Assembly (NCBI RefSeq): GCF_000182565.1
Contig: NW_015971540.1
Location: forward strand, 1 to 64,000
Length of the DNA stretch: 64,000 nt
Direction: 5' to 3'
DNA from: Spizellomyces punctatus DAOM BR117
Lineage: Eukaryota; Chytridiomycota; Chytridiomycetes; Spizellomycetales; Spizellomycetaceae
Under the pieces are notes generated by a model. That model had not been told where the DNA came from. It did not search any database and was given only the letters and a program-made list of their open reading frames with translations. Position 1 is the first letter of the stretch; each line of letters begins with the position of its first letter. The translations under genes were made by a program, and so were the position numbers. Of this stretch, positions 21,295 through 32,200 are shown piece after piece.

Positions 21295-21979
21295 TCAATA
21301 GCCCAGCTTTTGATAAATGCCAGCCGCCAATCCGTCAGCAATGACCTGACTCTGCTCCAACGCCTTCGTAGCCAGCCCATATCCCTCCTCATTGCGGTGC
21401 TCAATGATGGCTCCGGCGGCTCCAATTGCTAGGTCTTCGTGTTCTTTCAACAAAGCGAATATCTTGTCCTTGGGATACGCAGGGGGATTGAAGCTCTCGA
21501 CCACTGCAGAAAGCTTCTTGGTGCCATCCAGTAGGGTCTTATACAATTCCTTGACTTTCTCCGTGTTCCCAGCTTTTGTTTCGTCCGTGATCTTGGAAAG
21601 CAGGACGATATGTTCCGCAAAGAGCTTTTCGAAAGTGCCGACATCCGCGTCCGGGTAGAAAGATCCAAGGAAATTGGCCATCTTTGGTGCAATCTCAAGT
21701 GCTTTAGGTTTGATGGCGTTAGCGAGGTCCCAGTTGTCGCTGCCAACAGCTATGGCATAATCTCCTGTTGTGGCGACGTGCGCTACCCAAAGGAACCGAG
21801 CTTGACCTGTGACTTTGACGGCCAAATCGACAAGTTCTGTACGATAGGCATGAGTATTAATAGCTTTGTTAACAAGATGACCCGTGACGCATACCATGTC
21901 GCCTATAAACAGGTGTGGAATTCACCAGTGAACACGACAAGAGAAGAAAAATGGAGAGAACTGCGTTCTTGAGCTGCAT
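21295..21979 (-). CDS. Small secreted helical protein of unknown function
   Basis: Two exons, 21979-21895 and 21836-21295, separated by a 58-nt GT-AG intron, give 208 residues. Exon 1 encodes a signal peptide starting MQLKNAVLSIFLLLSC and a short linker. Exon 2 encodes ELVDLAVKVTGQARFLWVAH and continues as a largely helical domain of about 180 residues with FNPPAYPKDKIFALLKEHED and a tyrosine at the end. No Cys is seen in the mature domain. Without the intron the second exon would appear to start at an internal ATG and lack the signal peptide. No family is recognised with certainty. It is likely extracellular or endomembrane. Confidence 0.7.
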
Positions 21980-24123
21980 GGTGTCGGTAGTGCTGTCTTT
22001 TATGCTCGCACGTCTGCTTACTGATTGACTTGAGAGTTGCTGACAGAGGAGTACTTTCATGGGAAAATGGGGGATTCGGAACGCGACCTGTTTTTATAGA
22101 GGGAAATGGCAAAGTGAGGCATTGGCACATCTGGCCTGGCGCAATACGGTCCGGCGTCGAGTAAGCCCCTCCGACCGCGATGCGTCAGGGTGGAGAAACA
22201 ATTTCATGAGGTGACCTCCACATGAGCGTATCGAGCAGCATCGTGCGGAACCGGTCGCGATTTCGGACATATTCTCACACACATTCATCTTGCGGGAACG
22301 AAGACGACGGAAAAAATCCCAGTACGTAAGGTATGCATCGATCAAGGGGCTCGTTGATCCTTGACTGCCACAAATTGCGGATATCCACCGCGTTCTCTCG
22401 TCATCAATACGATGTAAAGTGTCGATGAACGGACACTCAGCAACGTTAAGCACGTCAAGTGCCTCCAACAGTCCCTGAAGAGATTCCATCATCTTTCATA
22501 TCAGCTCGAAGGCATCATTCATGAGAGATCGAGTGGTCCAGTGGTCGCTTGACAAAATAACCCGCGTGGGCAGGACAATGATCGGAGAGTGGGGGAGCGG
22601 AGACTGTGATGACAGCAGCGGTCTCCCACAGTGATCCCTTGGGTAGCGAAATTAACGCACCTTACTTAGCGCTTAGCATTTGATGCTGGCTGACGTAAGA
22701 TTGGGAGACTTTCAAAATAAACGTGTTGCTCGCGAGAGAATATTGCTATAATGCCTTTGCTTTGCCTTCCCTCCGAATGCCTACGAATATTTCCCCATGT
22801 AGATGGACTGGTGTCATCCCCGGTGAGAAAACACACGTCTGCATCTCAAGCCGCATACACACTGAATTCAGCCTGGGTTGACTGCCACGTCACCCATCAA
22901 CAGGAGATGACCACTGCTTCTCCAACCCCCGGTAGATTTGTGTCTTTTCCTGCATCATCGCTCGCGTGGCCTTCCGGGGTTCCTTCAAAAATGCACGTAT
23001 GACGAAAACAAAACTGTTGCCAAATACCATCGAACCTCCCTATTACCATTGTAAAGTCCTAAATGAAAGATCTGTAATTTTCCGAGCTTTTGACTTTTGC
23101 CTGTTCTGACATGACCACCAAATAGTCGTAGTTTCATAATAACATTCACTTGGTCAAATTGATCAAGACTTGTTCCAGCGTGCAGTAAGAAAATAATTCA
23201 ATTCAATCGATGAAAGTCAACATGAAGACGAAGAACCACAGAATTACATGCTCTGGGGGATTGGGGTAGAGTGACATGGTGGTAGTCATCATTGGATTGT
23301 AGTGAAATATTATCTCACAATTACCGCCCAAAACTCAAAAGGCAAATGTTTTGCTCATCAGTTTAGCCGCAATGCCAAAAAAGAAATCTCACTTTCCCTA
23401 GTTGACGACAATGAAAAATCAAACCCATATTGTGAGGAAGACATGTATTCTACAATCGGTCCACTGTCCTTGAAGCAACCCACTGTACAGAATGCAAAAG
23501 ACCCGTTTTTAAATTGTGAAGGAAAGTTAATTTTCAACAACAAATTGAGATCGTCTCAACATCACCGACGTGGGTATTTGAACGCACATTGCAAAGAAGA
23601 TAAGATCAATCATTTAGGTCGCCTTATGAACTTGAGTGAGGAATATTGGATGACTACCGAATTCAAAGCCAAAAATGTGCTGACATTTCCTGTGTGAAAC
23701 GTCTCATAGCTCAATCATATTCAAGACGTCCGGCTCAGAAAGAGTGTTGGAGGTAGAACTCATCTTGCGGAGGAATTCTGGTAACTTCAACCGACGATTT
23801 TTAGTCTTGCATGAGAACTTAAAAACATCTCATATTTGTTGATTTTTAAAAGCAAAGTTAAGACATACCTCCTGTGTAAATAGTGAAATCAATTCCGGGC
23901 AAAACTAAATATCACAACGGCCTATTGAAAAACTCCTTCAGAGGGTACGATCAGAGTTATAGTGGCAGGGCAGCATATGACAAACACCGATCAGGCCTCA
24001 GGTCTTCAAGGCAGAGGGTAAGTTTTAACTCAAATGCAAATGTATCGGGCACGTATCACAAGGGTGGACGTTAGAAAATGAACATGCAAATTTCAAAAAA
24101 AAATACCTGGCCAAAGTGTGGAG
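21980..24123. other. Gene-poor stretch
   Basis: Two open frames were considered: 22094-22492 minus (132 codons) and 23302-23697 plus (131 codons, no ATG at its start). Neither shows motifs, joined exons or a promoter, so they are not called. Confidence 0.4.
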
Positions 24124-24206
24124 TGACGAGAGTGGGATTTGAACCCACGCCTCCGGAGAGATCAGGGCCTTAACCTGACGCCTTAGACCAACTCGGCCAT
24201 CTCGCC
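24124..24206 (-). tRNA. tRNA-Leu (anticodon AAG)
   Basis: An 83-nt cloverleaf with no intron. The acceptor is GGCGAGA paired with TCTCGTC (one G-U) and discriminator A. The D-arm is of the Leu type (TGGCCGAGTTGGTCTAAGGC). The anticodon stem TCAGG/CCTGA has loop TTAAGGC, so the anticodon is AAG. There is a long variable arm as in class II tRNAs, and a T-arm GTGGGTTCGAATCCCAC with a good B box. Confidence 0.96.
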
Positions 24207-24308
24207 ATACAGAATCAAATCTGTCTACTTTATTATATTCTAAATATATATACAACAGTGGACAACTCTGCGAATCTTGCCGTCCGCCCATGACCTCTCT
24301 TGCCCATC

Positions 24309-25208
24309 ATGACAAGCATTGACTTGATAATAAAAATAGGTGGGTCAGTCCTAACAGATAAAACCAGCTACGAAACCCTCAGTCCACGTTCCCTCCTTGA
24401 CCCCCTCTTCGACTCCATCTCCAACCTCCACGCGACGACCAGATTCCTCCTCATTCACGGTGCCGGCTCGTTTGGCCATCCACACGCGCATGCAGCGGGT
24501 CTATCAATAGGGTTTACTCCACCTTCTCCAAAACATGTTTTGGGAGCTGCAAAGACACGACATGCTGTTGCTACGTTGAATAGAATGGTTGTTGGTGAGC
24601 TGATTGATAGGGGGATTCCGGCTGTGTCTGTCAACCCTGGGTCATTGTTGGATGGGAATTGGTCTCGCGGGGAAGGTACAAAACCGGACCCGCCCCCACA
24701 GACTGCTTATACGGCTTTATTGCGACATGTCACTGCGTTGATAGACGCTGGATACATCCCGGTCTTACATGGAGACGTGGTATCAAGTCCATTGTTTGGA
24801 TCCATGATACTGTCTGGCGACGATTTGATAGTAGCTTTTGCCTATGCACTCAAACCTAGACGAGGTTGTGTATTTCTTACTGATGTAGACGGAATATTTG
24901 ATCGGGATCCTAAAGTCTTTGCTAATGCTGAACTGTTACGAACCATTCATGTGAACCGAAAAACGGGGTCCTCAAATTGTAATTGCGTGACATCCGAGTC
25001 CATAACTGTGGGGAGTGCTGTAGATGTGACAGGTGGCATGTCCAAAAAGCTGGCCTCTGCGATTGCTGTGGTGAGAGGTCCGCTGGAAGATGTGCAATGG
25101 AATTGTCGGGTGGTGCTGGTAAAGGCGGGTAGTGATGATGCAAGCAAAGCGTTGGCTGGTGACTTACTCAATATTGGGACAACCATGTTAGGCGATGATC
25201 AGGCGTAA
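24309..25208 (+). CDS. Isopentenyl phosphate kinase
   Basis: Single exon, 299 residues from ATG 24309. An amino-acid-kinase-fold enzyme that phosphorylates isopentenyl monophosphate to isopentenyl diphosphate in the alternative mevalonate pathway. The N-terminal Lys-glycine loop is IIKIGGSVLTDK (residues 7-18). The family-specific HGAGSFGHPHA is at about 50-60, and the conserved His within GSFGH fits IPK. PVLHGDVV is at about 151-158, LSGDDLI at 168-174, FLTDVDGIFDRDP at 189-201 and VDVTGGM at 238-244. The protein length is slightly above archaeal IPKs. The gene is intronless and lies between a tRNA and the DUF1640 gene. IPKs are best known from archaea and plants, and scattered eukaryotes also have them, so its presence in a fungus is notable. 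Family identity is clear; in vivo role inferred. Confidence 0.92.
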   Translation: MTSIDLIIKIGGSVLTDKTSYETLSPRSLLDPLFDSISNLHATTRFLLIHGAGSFGHPHAHAAGLSIGFTPPSPKHVLGAAKTRHAVATLNRMVVGELIDRGIPAVSVNPGSLLDGNWSRGEGTKPDPPPQTAYTALLRHVTALIDAGYIPVLHGDVVSSPLFGSMILSGDDLIVAFAYALKPRRGCVFLTDVDGIFDRDPKVFANAELLRTIHVNRKTGSSNCNCVTSESITVGSAVDVTGGMSKKLASAIAVVRGPLEDVQWNCRVVLVKAGSDDASKALAGDLLNIGTTMLGDDQA

Positions 25209-25805
25209 GACATACCCGTGTGCTCTAGCATAAACGCAGGAAAACCATACTATGGGAGATATAATACACTAGATTTACAACAAAATCATGATTCTCCTCG
25301 CAACTCGATCCCTGCAGAGGCCAATAGGTCGATGTACTTTCTATTATGAGATATCTGTTGCTCCCATAGATTACGTAGGCTGTTGTCGCAAGCTTGAAGC
25401 CAGCGGTTGTTGTCGTCCGACTAGTTTTGCGGATAGAGTCCACCAACGGTCGCGCCCTCAGTGCAAGTTCATATATATCGCTCCCGGCGTATCATATATT
25501 CTGTATACCGGCATTTTCTATCAAAATGTCTTAGTCTTCATTACCGTATGAACTCTGAAAGAGTGGCAGAAGAAAGTCCCAGAGTCGATAGGGTTAGGGT
25601 TAGAGATGAGATTGGAGTGCACTCGAATGCCTCATTGGCCAGCGGTTGAAGGCTCTTTGAGGTCGTCGCGGCGTGTGGGGTAACAGGATCAACATGCACG
25701 TCCGCATGAACATAATAGGGCCGTGTGCAAGGCGGGGATTAGGGGCAGGTACGTGCTTCGCTATTCAGGATACTGTGTACTTTGTGGACTCAAAAAGGTT
25801 TCGGT
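25209..25805. other. Intergenic
   Basis: No supported gene. A short GGGTTAGGGTTAG lies near 25593. Confidence 0.4.
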
Positions 25806-26817
25806 ATGGCAGTTTCAAGGTCCTGTCCAAGGTCTGGACGACCAACACTCTCTCAATCCCTCGTCCTATCCATCCGTCTCAACTCCACGCCACCCTCCGA
25901 TAACGCACTTCCGGCATCCGAGGTCCCATCCCCGCCAAAGTCATTTGGCAACCGAACCGCCGAAAGTACCCTCGAAAGCTCGCTTCCACCTCTCTCATCC
26001 CCATCAACGCATGTGGACCCCATATCAGCATCATTATCCATGTTGGGTGGAAACACGACGTTTAATACTGCGAGGTATGCGCAAATGCTGCAAGCGGAGG
26101 GATTTACGGCTGCTCAGAGTGATGCAGTATTGGCGTTAGTAACCGAGGCTGTCTCTGAGAGGTACGTTTCTCTAAGCTGTTGGGTGATACAAGTGGAATA
26201 AAGCTCATCCAAAGAACAGCATGGAGAACGTCGCCCGCTCCATGGTCACAAAATCCGAGCAAACTGCCGAGCTAACAGACGCTGAATCCGATTTCACCCA
26301 ACTTCGCTCCGAAATCCACACCCTCGAGAAAAGGGACTTTGCCATCCTCCGCGCCGAACTCGAACGCATACTCCAAGAAGTGGATCGTATGAAATCCAGC
26401 ATGCGCGAAGAAGTATCGCGCGTGCATGGTGGGGTGCGGCTAGATATTAATTTGGAAAAGGCGAGAATACAGGATGAGGCTGGGCAGTTGAGGGATATGG
26501 TGGTCAAGGCTGAGGAGAGGATTGATAAGGAAATGGAGAGCTTGACCAACCGGATGGTGCAGATTCGGGAGGGCACCAAGGCGAGCTTAAAACGTGAGTC
26601 CTACATTATTGACTGCTGCCTAAACTTGTTGATCTGAACGTATTGTTTATTACCACCTCCTTCCAGAGTTTATGGGAATTGCCTTCACGGCGTTTTTAGG
26701 TATGAGTCTCCCTGCATCTCTATGTCTCCTGCTACAACCCCAAATTAACCAGCACTTCAATTCTGCTATATAGTCTATAAACTTATCAGCTACCAACAAC
26801 AACAAAAGAACCGATAA
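25806..26817 (+). CDS. Mitochondrial DUF1640 / MCUR1 (CCDC90)-family protein
   Basis: Four exons, 25806-26161, 26220-26593, 26667-26699 and 26774-26817, give 268 residues. The N-terminus starting MAVSRSCPRSGRPTLSQSL is Arg/Ser-rich and looks like a mitochondrial targeting sequence. FNTARYAQMLQAEGFTAAQ follows, the start of the family domain. A long coiled coil comes next, with RLDINLEKARIQDE, a signature of DUF1640. Then there is a short C-terminal hydrophobic segment FMGIAFTAFLGVYKLIS and a tiny hydrophilic tail. Family members are inner-membrane proteins; animal MCUR1 is linked to calcium uniporter or complex IV assembly, yeast Fmp32 to cytochrome oxidase. Two very short terminal exons (33 and 44 nt) carry the membrane segment. 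SURF1 lies in the same window but not adjacent. Confidence 0.88.
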
Positions 26818-29275
26818 AATTGTTTACTTTGTCTAATTTTGACTATTAGTATTTATATATGGTGGTTGCTATTGAATTGCTATATCATACTAGCCAAGTG
26901 CTTTGTGCATATTTGAAGGTAGGATGAGAAACACAAAAAGGCCATGTCGTATGCCTCACTTGCAGGATGCATCTTGACTGCATATAATCAATGAACAAGC
27001 TTTTGAAAATCCCATGCTTGCGAACGAAGGATAGGGAGCAACGGATTGTTCTAATACCATTTCTCATCATCCATTCGTCCTTTCCTCTTTATTTGCCCGA
27101 TATTAGCGGTGATGGATAGATCTCCCTAATAAACTTGTACCCCACCTTCTCAGCTCCTGCATCCAGTTCACATCTTCGATGCAACATCCATACGCAACAA
27201 GACGATCCATGATCCCTTTTAGCGTACACACTTGGCCTAAATCACCATTGTGCTTCGTTTAGAATGTAATCTCATTACACCAATTATCTGGAATTCATAT
27301 AGGGAAGCGAAAAGCTTGTTGCCATATCGCTCATATCATTCTGTTTTTACGTCGTATAGGATCTTTTTTAATGCCTTGAACAAGATGCATATGCATTATC
27401 TGAACCAAACTCCTCGGGAGGGTCCGTCATAAACAGCTGTACCTTTGCTTAGGTAGAGGTTGGTGGAAACATGAGTGGACACAACGAACACCATAAGAAA
27501 AATGGCTCTAACCATAGATCTACTTAAAATTCTATCGTTCGTTCTTGCATAGTTGAAAAGGAGAGGACTCGCATCTAGGTCGTACCGCCATAGCTTATGG
27601 TTTAGTTAGTTCTTTGATACCTATCAGTTCTTGTTCACTTCTTTTTATTTCTCGTCTATCTATCATGGTTACTTTTTGCTGACTCGTAGCTCTTGTGGTT
27701 CATCCATTACGTTTGGGTATATATCGTAGTGATAGTTACAAAGGAGATTTGGCAGGTCTGGAGGTAGGCGATATTGCTTGGATAGCTGAAAGCAGGGGTA
27801 ATAACCAGTTTCCAGTCTTCTCTCCAGTAGTCATTAATTAAGGGGAGCTGCATCAGCATGCGGTTGTTTGAGGTTCGTCGGGATTTGGTCCTTGTCTCCA
27901 ACCATGCGTATACATAGTGCAGTGCCTGCTGCAATACTTGTCGGCTAGTTTGTAGCACAGGGCTGTTTTTTCCGCAATCAGGGCATCCATATAGTCATGC
28001 AATAGGTTATTAACCTTGCATTTCTCTAAGGTTGCGTCTGTTTCTAGACGCCGTTCTTTGGCGCAGATAAAACCAACCCGGAGGTTCTGTGCTGCAACAA
28101 ACGCCAATCATCTAAAATTGCGCGACCAGTTTGCTTATACAGGCACAAGAATCCTTTTCCTTGTATCGCTTTTATGAGATGAAAATACTTGAGTGGCAGC
28201 TTAAGCATCTGTGTGTTGCCCCCATCGGCACGTTCCTGAATTGGATAACACTACTTTGTATTTCTCTGAGATCGAGATCTTTAATGAGGTAAAGGATAAT
28301 GTGCAGGCCATTGACATAATCTGGAACTTGAGTGAAAGTCAATCAGGTGCATTTGTTTATAAGAGGAACTCACTATCCTCAATGTCTCTTTCGTCCATCA
28401 CAAATTTATTATTCTCGTGGACATTAAAATCATACTCATACCCACACGCTGCATCCTGTTGTAAATCAGTGTGCGTCATGGACTTGGTTTTGAACAGCCA
28501 GCTTACTTGCAGCATTTTTGATAGCCCACAAATACTCTGGGTTTGGCCAGCAGGCACTGTCATGCCGGTCAATTCATTGAAAGGTGTGCGCTAATGCTTC
28601 CCCGCTCAAGTTATCCCCAAGAGCTGTCCCCTCCAGAATTTTGTGGAACGCTGCTAGACTAGCGAGAAAACAAATATATTAGCTTATTGGCTGCGAGGTA
28701 CAAAGCGAGGGTTCGGGAGGAAATTCCTAATATATGTACCGGCTTGGATTTTTCCGATGATGAGGACTAGGAACGTTCTTGCTAGGTGTAAAGAGTTTGA
28801 CCTTTACAGGTTGTATTTAGGGGTACCGCCAAACCACCAGGATTTGTGTTGTATCACATATTGAATATCCCAATGCTGTGGCATTCATTTTCAACCGGCT
28901 CATGTTACGTTTCAAGACGTGCCTGTAATATACTTTGTTTTTAAAGCAATCTATGGCGTATTGCCATAAAAGAGGATGAAAAGAACATGAAAATCAAAAA
29001 CGTCAGCGGTAACGATAGAATACCATCTCAGTGCCAAAGCATGACGTGAACCCTGCAGGACTTACTACCAGCGACGTCGGAGACGTAAGGGACATGAATT
29101 TTTTGTGTATTGTATAAACGACCATTTCCCCTTTTTTTGGTGAATTCTTGGAATGCAGATACGATATCAAGCATTGAAAAACATCAATGCACGGTACATG
29201 CTACACAAAAAGCTATCAAGGTAATGGAGGAACAGTACTCAAAAAAAATGAATATTATAATGTACATCACAGGGA
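26818..29275. other. Gene-poor AT-rich stretch
   Basis: About 2.4 kb with no confidently supported gene. Minus-strand frames at 27853-28107 and 28357-28572 have somewhat protein-like composition (for example LLHDYMDALIAEKTALCY), but no start, exon linkage or family was found. They could be remnants of an old gene. Confidence 0.4.
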
Positions 29276-32200
29276 TCATCGTTGGCGTATCATCGGGTAT
29301 GCTACACCAAAAAAGCAACGCACACAATGAATAACACTCCAAACCACAACACAAAAAAAAAGAAAAAACTTACTCAAATTCCGTTTGCGTTCAAGCACAC
29401 CTACTCTCCCCTCCGAATTCCGCACCTCCTTTCTCAAAACATTCAATTCAGAAACCAACATAGCCTGCTGTTGAGTCAAATCCATGTATTCTTGGATCCG
29501 TTTTTCAGTTTGTTTGGTGAGGCGAGTTTGGAGGGTTGTTAGGGTGCGTTCGAGGTGGTCGCGTTGGGTTATTGTTGTTGGTGGGGTGTTTTTTTCGGGG
29601 GTTGGGGGTGTGTGCGGGGGTGTGGTTGGGAGAGAGGTTTGGTGGGTTTTTAGGAGGGTTCGCTGTGTTAAGCATCCGAGTTGGTGGGTAAAGATTGTGT
29701 TTTGTTGTTATATATGTGTAGGATGTCATATGTTTGTTGTGGTGCAATTCGTCGATAGAAAGAAAATAGTAAGCCATCCAATAAACACACAAAAAACTAA
29801 ACCCAATAAAACAAACCTTGAGAGCCGGCACATCCTCAACAACATGATACAACTCCCCCACCTCTTTCCTAACCCTCTCCAAAATCCCTTCCCAAAACCC
29901 GCGTAACGTCCCCTCCTTTTTCCGTTCATTCTCAACCGCCCGAACTCGCATCCGAACCTGCTTCAAAGAGCGTAAAAGTTTATCATGGGTTTCATGGTAG
30001 GCTTCCAATTCTGTATCCATGTCTTTGATAGTGGTGGATAAGGACACGATGTCGTCTTCGCGGGGCTCGACTTGTTTAAAGAGTTCGGCCATTTTGTAGT
30101 CGAGGACGAATTTGAATTTTTCGAGTTCTTGGTTCTTTTTTTTGAGGTCGTAGATGCGTTTGGATTTGTCTTGGATCGTGTCGTCGCGTTCTTGGATCTT
30201 TTGTTTGTGAGGTTATCATTGTTGTTGCGTATCGTAGGAAATGAGTTTATCAAGCCGATCCAAGCATGAGGTTTTGAAAAAGGATCCGTTGCATAGGGTA
30301 TACCACCAAGTAGTAATGTGCGTTTCGTATGTAGTAACCACCGGAAAGCGTGATCGACAAAAGGCATCCGAATAAATGTGCATACAATCATGCAATGACC
30401 AGGCAAAAGACAATACCATAGGCAACAACCAAAAAGAAGAAAACCAACAAAATCAACCACCTGTCCAACCATGTAAACCTCAAAATACCACACAAAAAAC
30501 AAACCTCACGTCGAATCCCCCCAATATCCCTCTCCAAACTCTTAATAATCCCCCCTAACCTCCGTTCCTCATTCACCCGTTTCGCCAACTCCATTTTCTG
30601 CTCCTCTACACCTCGAGTCAGCGCCATAAATTTCGCATGCATAGAAGCATTTTCGGCGCGGATGGAGGCGAGGGATTGGCGTTCGATGGAGAGGAGATGT
30701 TCGTAGTGGGTGGAGAGGTGAAGGATTTCGGTGGTGGTTTCGGTTGAGAGGTCTGTGAGGGTTGCTTCGTGGGTTTGGAGGGCAGTTTGGGAGGTTGCTT
30801 TGAGCTGGTGTTTTTGGTAATCCGGTGTGATGAGGTGTTGTACCCGATGTTTTATAGGTGATTCAGGTGGAATGGGCATTCATGGGGTGTGGTCAACGAG
30901 TGTACACGGCGGTTGATGGGCGTCATGGTTTCCAGGGTAGTAATAGGCATAACGGGTGTAATGGATGAGTACGATACACGAATATATGATAGTTTGCAGC
31001 GTATCAAGGAGGGTCGAAAAATTCCGTTAGTACCCTATCGTAAACACCTTAAAAAAAAGTAAGAGACAAACCTGTTCAATAACTTGAACCTTCTCTTTAA
31101 TCCTCTCCCCAAAAAACCTCTTAACCTCCTCAACCCGTTCCTCATACTCGGATCCCATCCCCTTCATCTGCTCCTCCCACTGCACCTCCATTTGCCGCGT
31201 CCGAGTTTGGAGGGCATTGTATTTAGATGTCACGTCATCGAGTTTAGTGGAAAAGGAGGTTTGGAGGGATGCGAGTTCGGCGGTGTTTGTGGTGCGGGCT
31301 GTGTTGAGGAGGTTGGCGTGGTGAGCTAGGTTTTGGGTGTGTTCGGTGTGAAGGGTGGTTATGGCCTTGGATAATATATGTATGAGGATCGTAATTGGGG
31401 TACATGTGAGATGAGTAACATGGGGGACATACGTTTTTGAGTGTTTCGATTTCTGCACGGTATTTTTCTTCAAGTTCTGTGAGGCGATGTCCATAATTGA
31501 GATCCTTGACACGGAGTTGCGTCTCGTTTTCAGCACGAAGGTCCTAAACAAAACACAAAAGAGGGCAAATCATCAGTTCGCATATTAAAAACAAACAGAA
31601 GAGACATGCCAATACAGCTTCATAAAGTTTACCTCGACTCGCCGTTTCAATTCCGACTGAAGTTTAAAATTATCTTTCAAATCCGATTTCGTGACCAATA
31701 TCTACATCACCACAGAAACCGACACTCAACACTATACACGCACATACCAAAAACCAATTCGGCAACACACGCACATACCTCATCACTAAATCCCCACTCC
31801 TTCTCCCTCTTCCTCTCCCTCTCCACAACCCGAAACACCCACACAAGCCCATCCTCACCACACGTAAATAAATGCTGATCATCATACGAGATGCGGAGGC
31901 GGGTGATGGGTGCGGAATGGAGGGTTTGGTCTGTGTAGTCTATTGGTGCGTCTTGGGGGAAGGGGTATTTGAGGGTGCGGAGGGTACGAGGTGTTGCTGA
32001 TTTATGGGAAAATTGTGGTGAGTAAAGTAACACGATAACGCACAGCATGGGGCTGTTTGTGAAATCAATGACGAAAGAAGACGTACTTGCGAATGCCATT
32101 TTGCCGTTCCGCGAGACTAGGACTTTAAAAGATACTTGTTAGAAACGAACAGACGGCGAAATAGTGCAGAATGGCACAAAATAAAAGAGTACATACTATT

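Noticed and set aside
24025-24291. Minus-strand ORF over the tRNA
   Set aside because: Runs through the tRNA-Leu and has no protein-like features outside it.
29505-29680. Pro/Asn/Thr-rich minus frame at the CFAP57 C-terminus
   Set aside because: The neighbouring frame reads as a helical coiled coil leading into QEYMDLTQQQAMLV, so the Pro-rich reading is out of frame.
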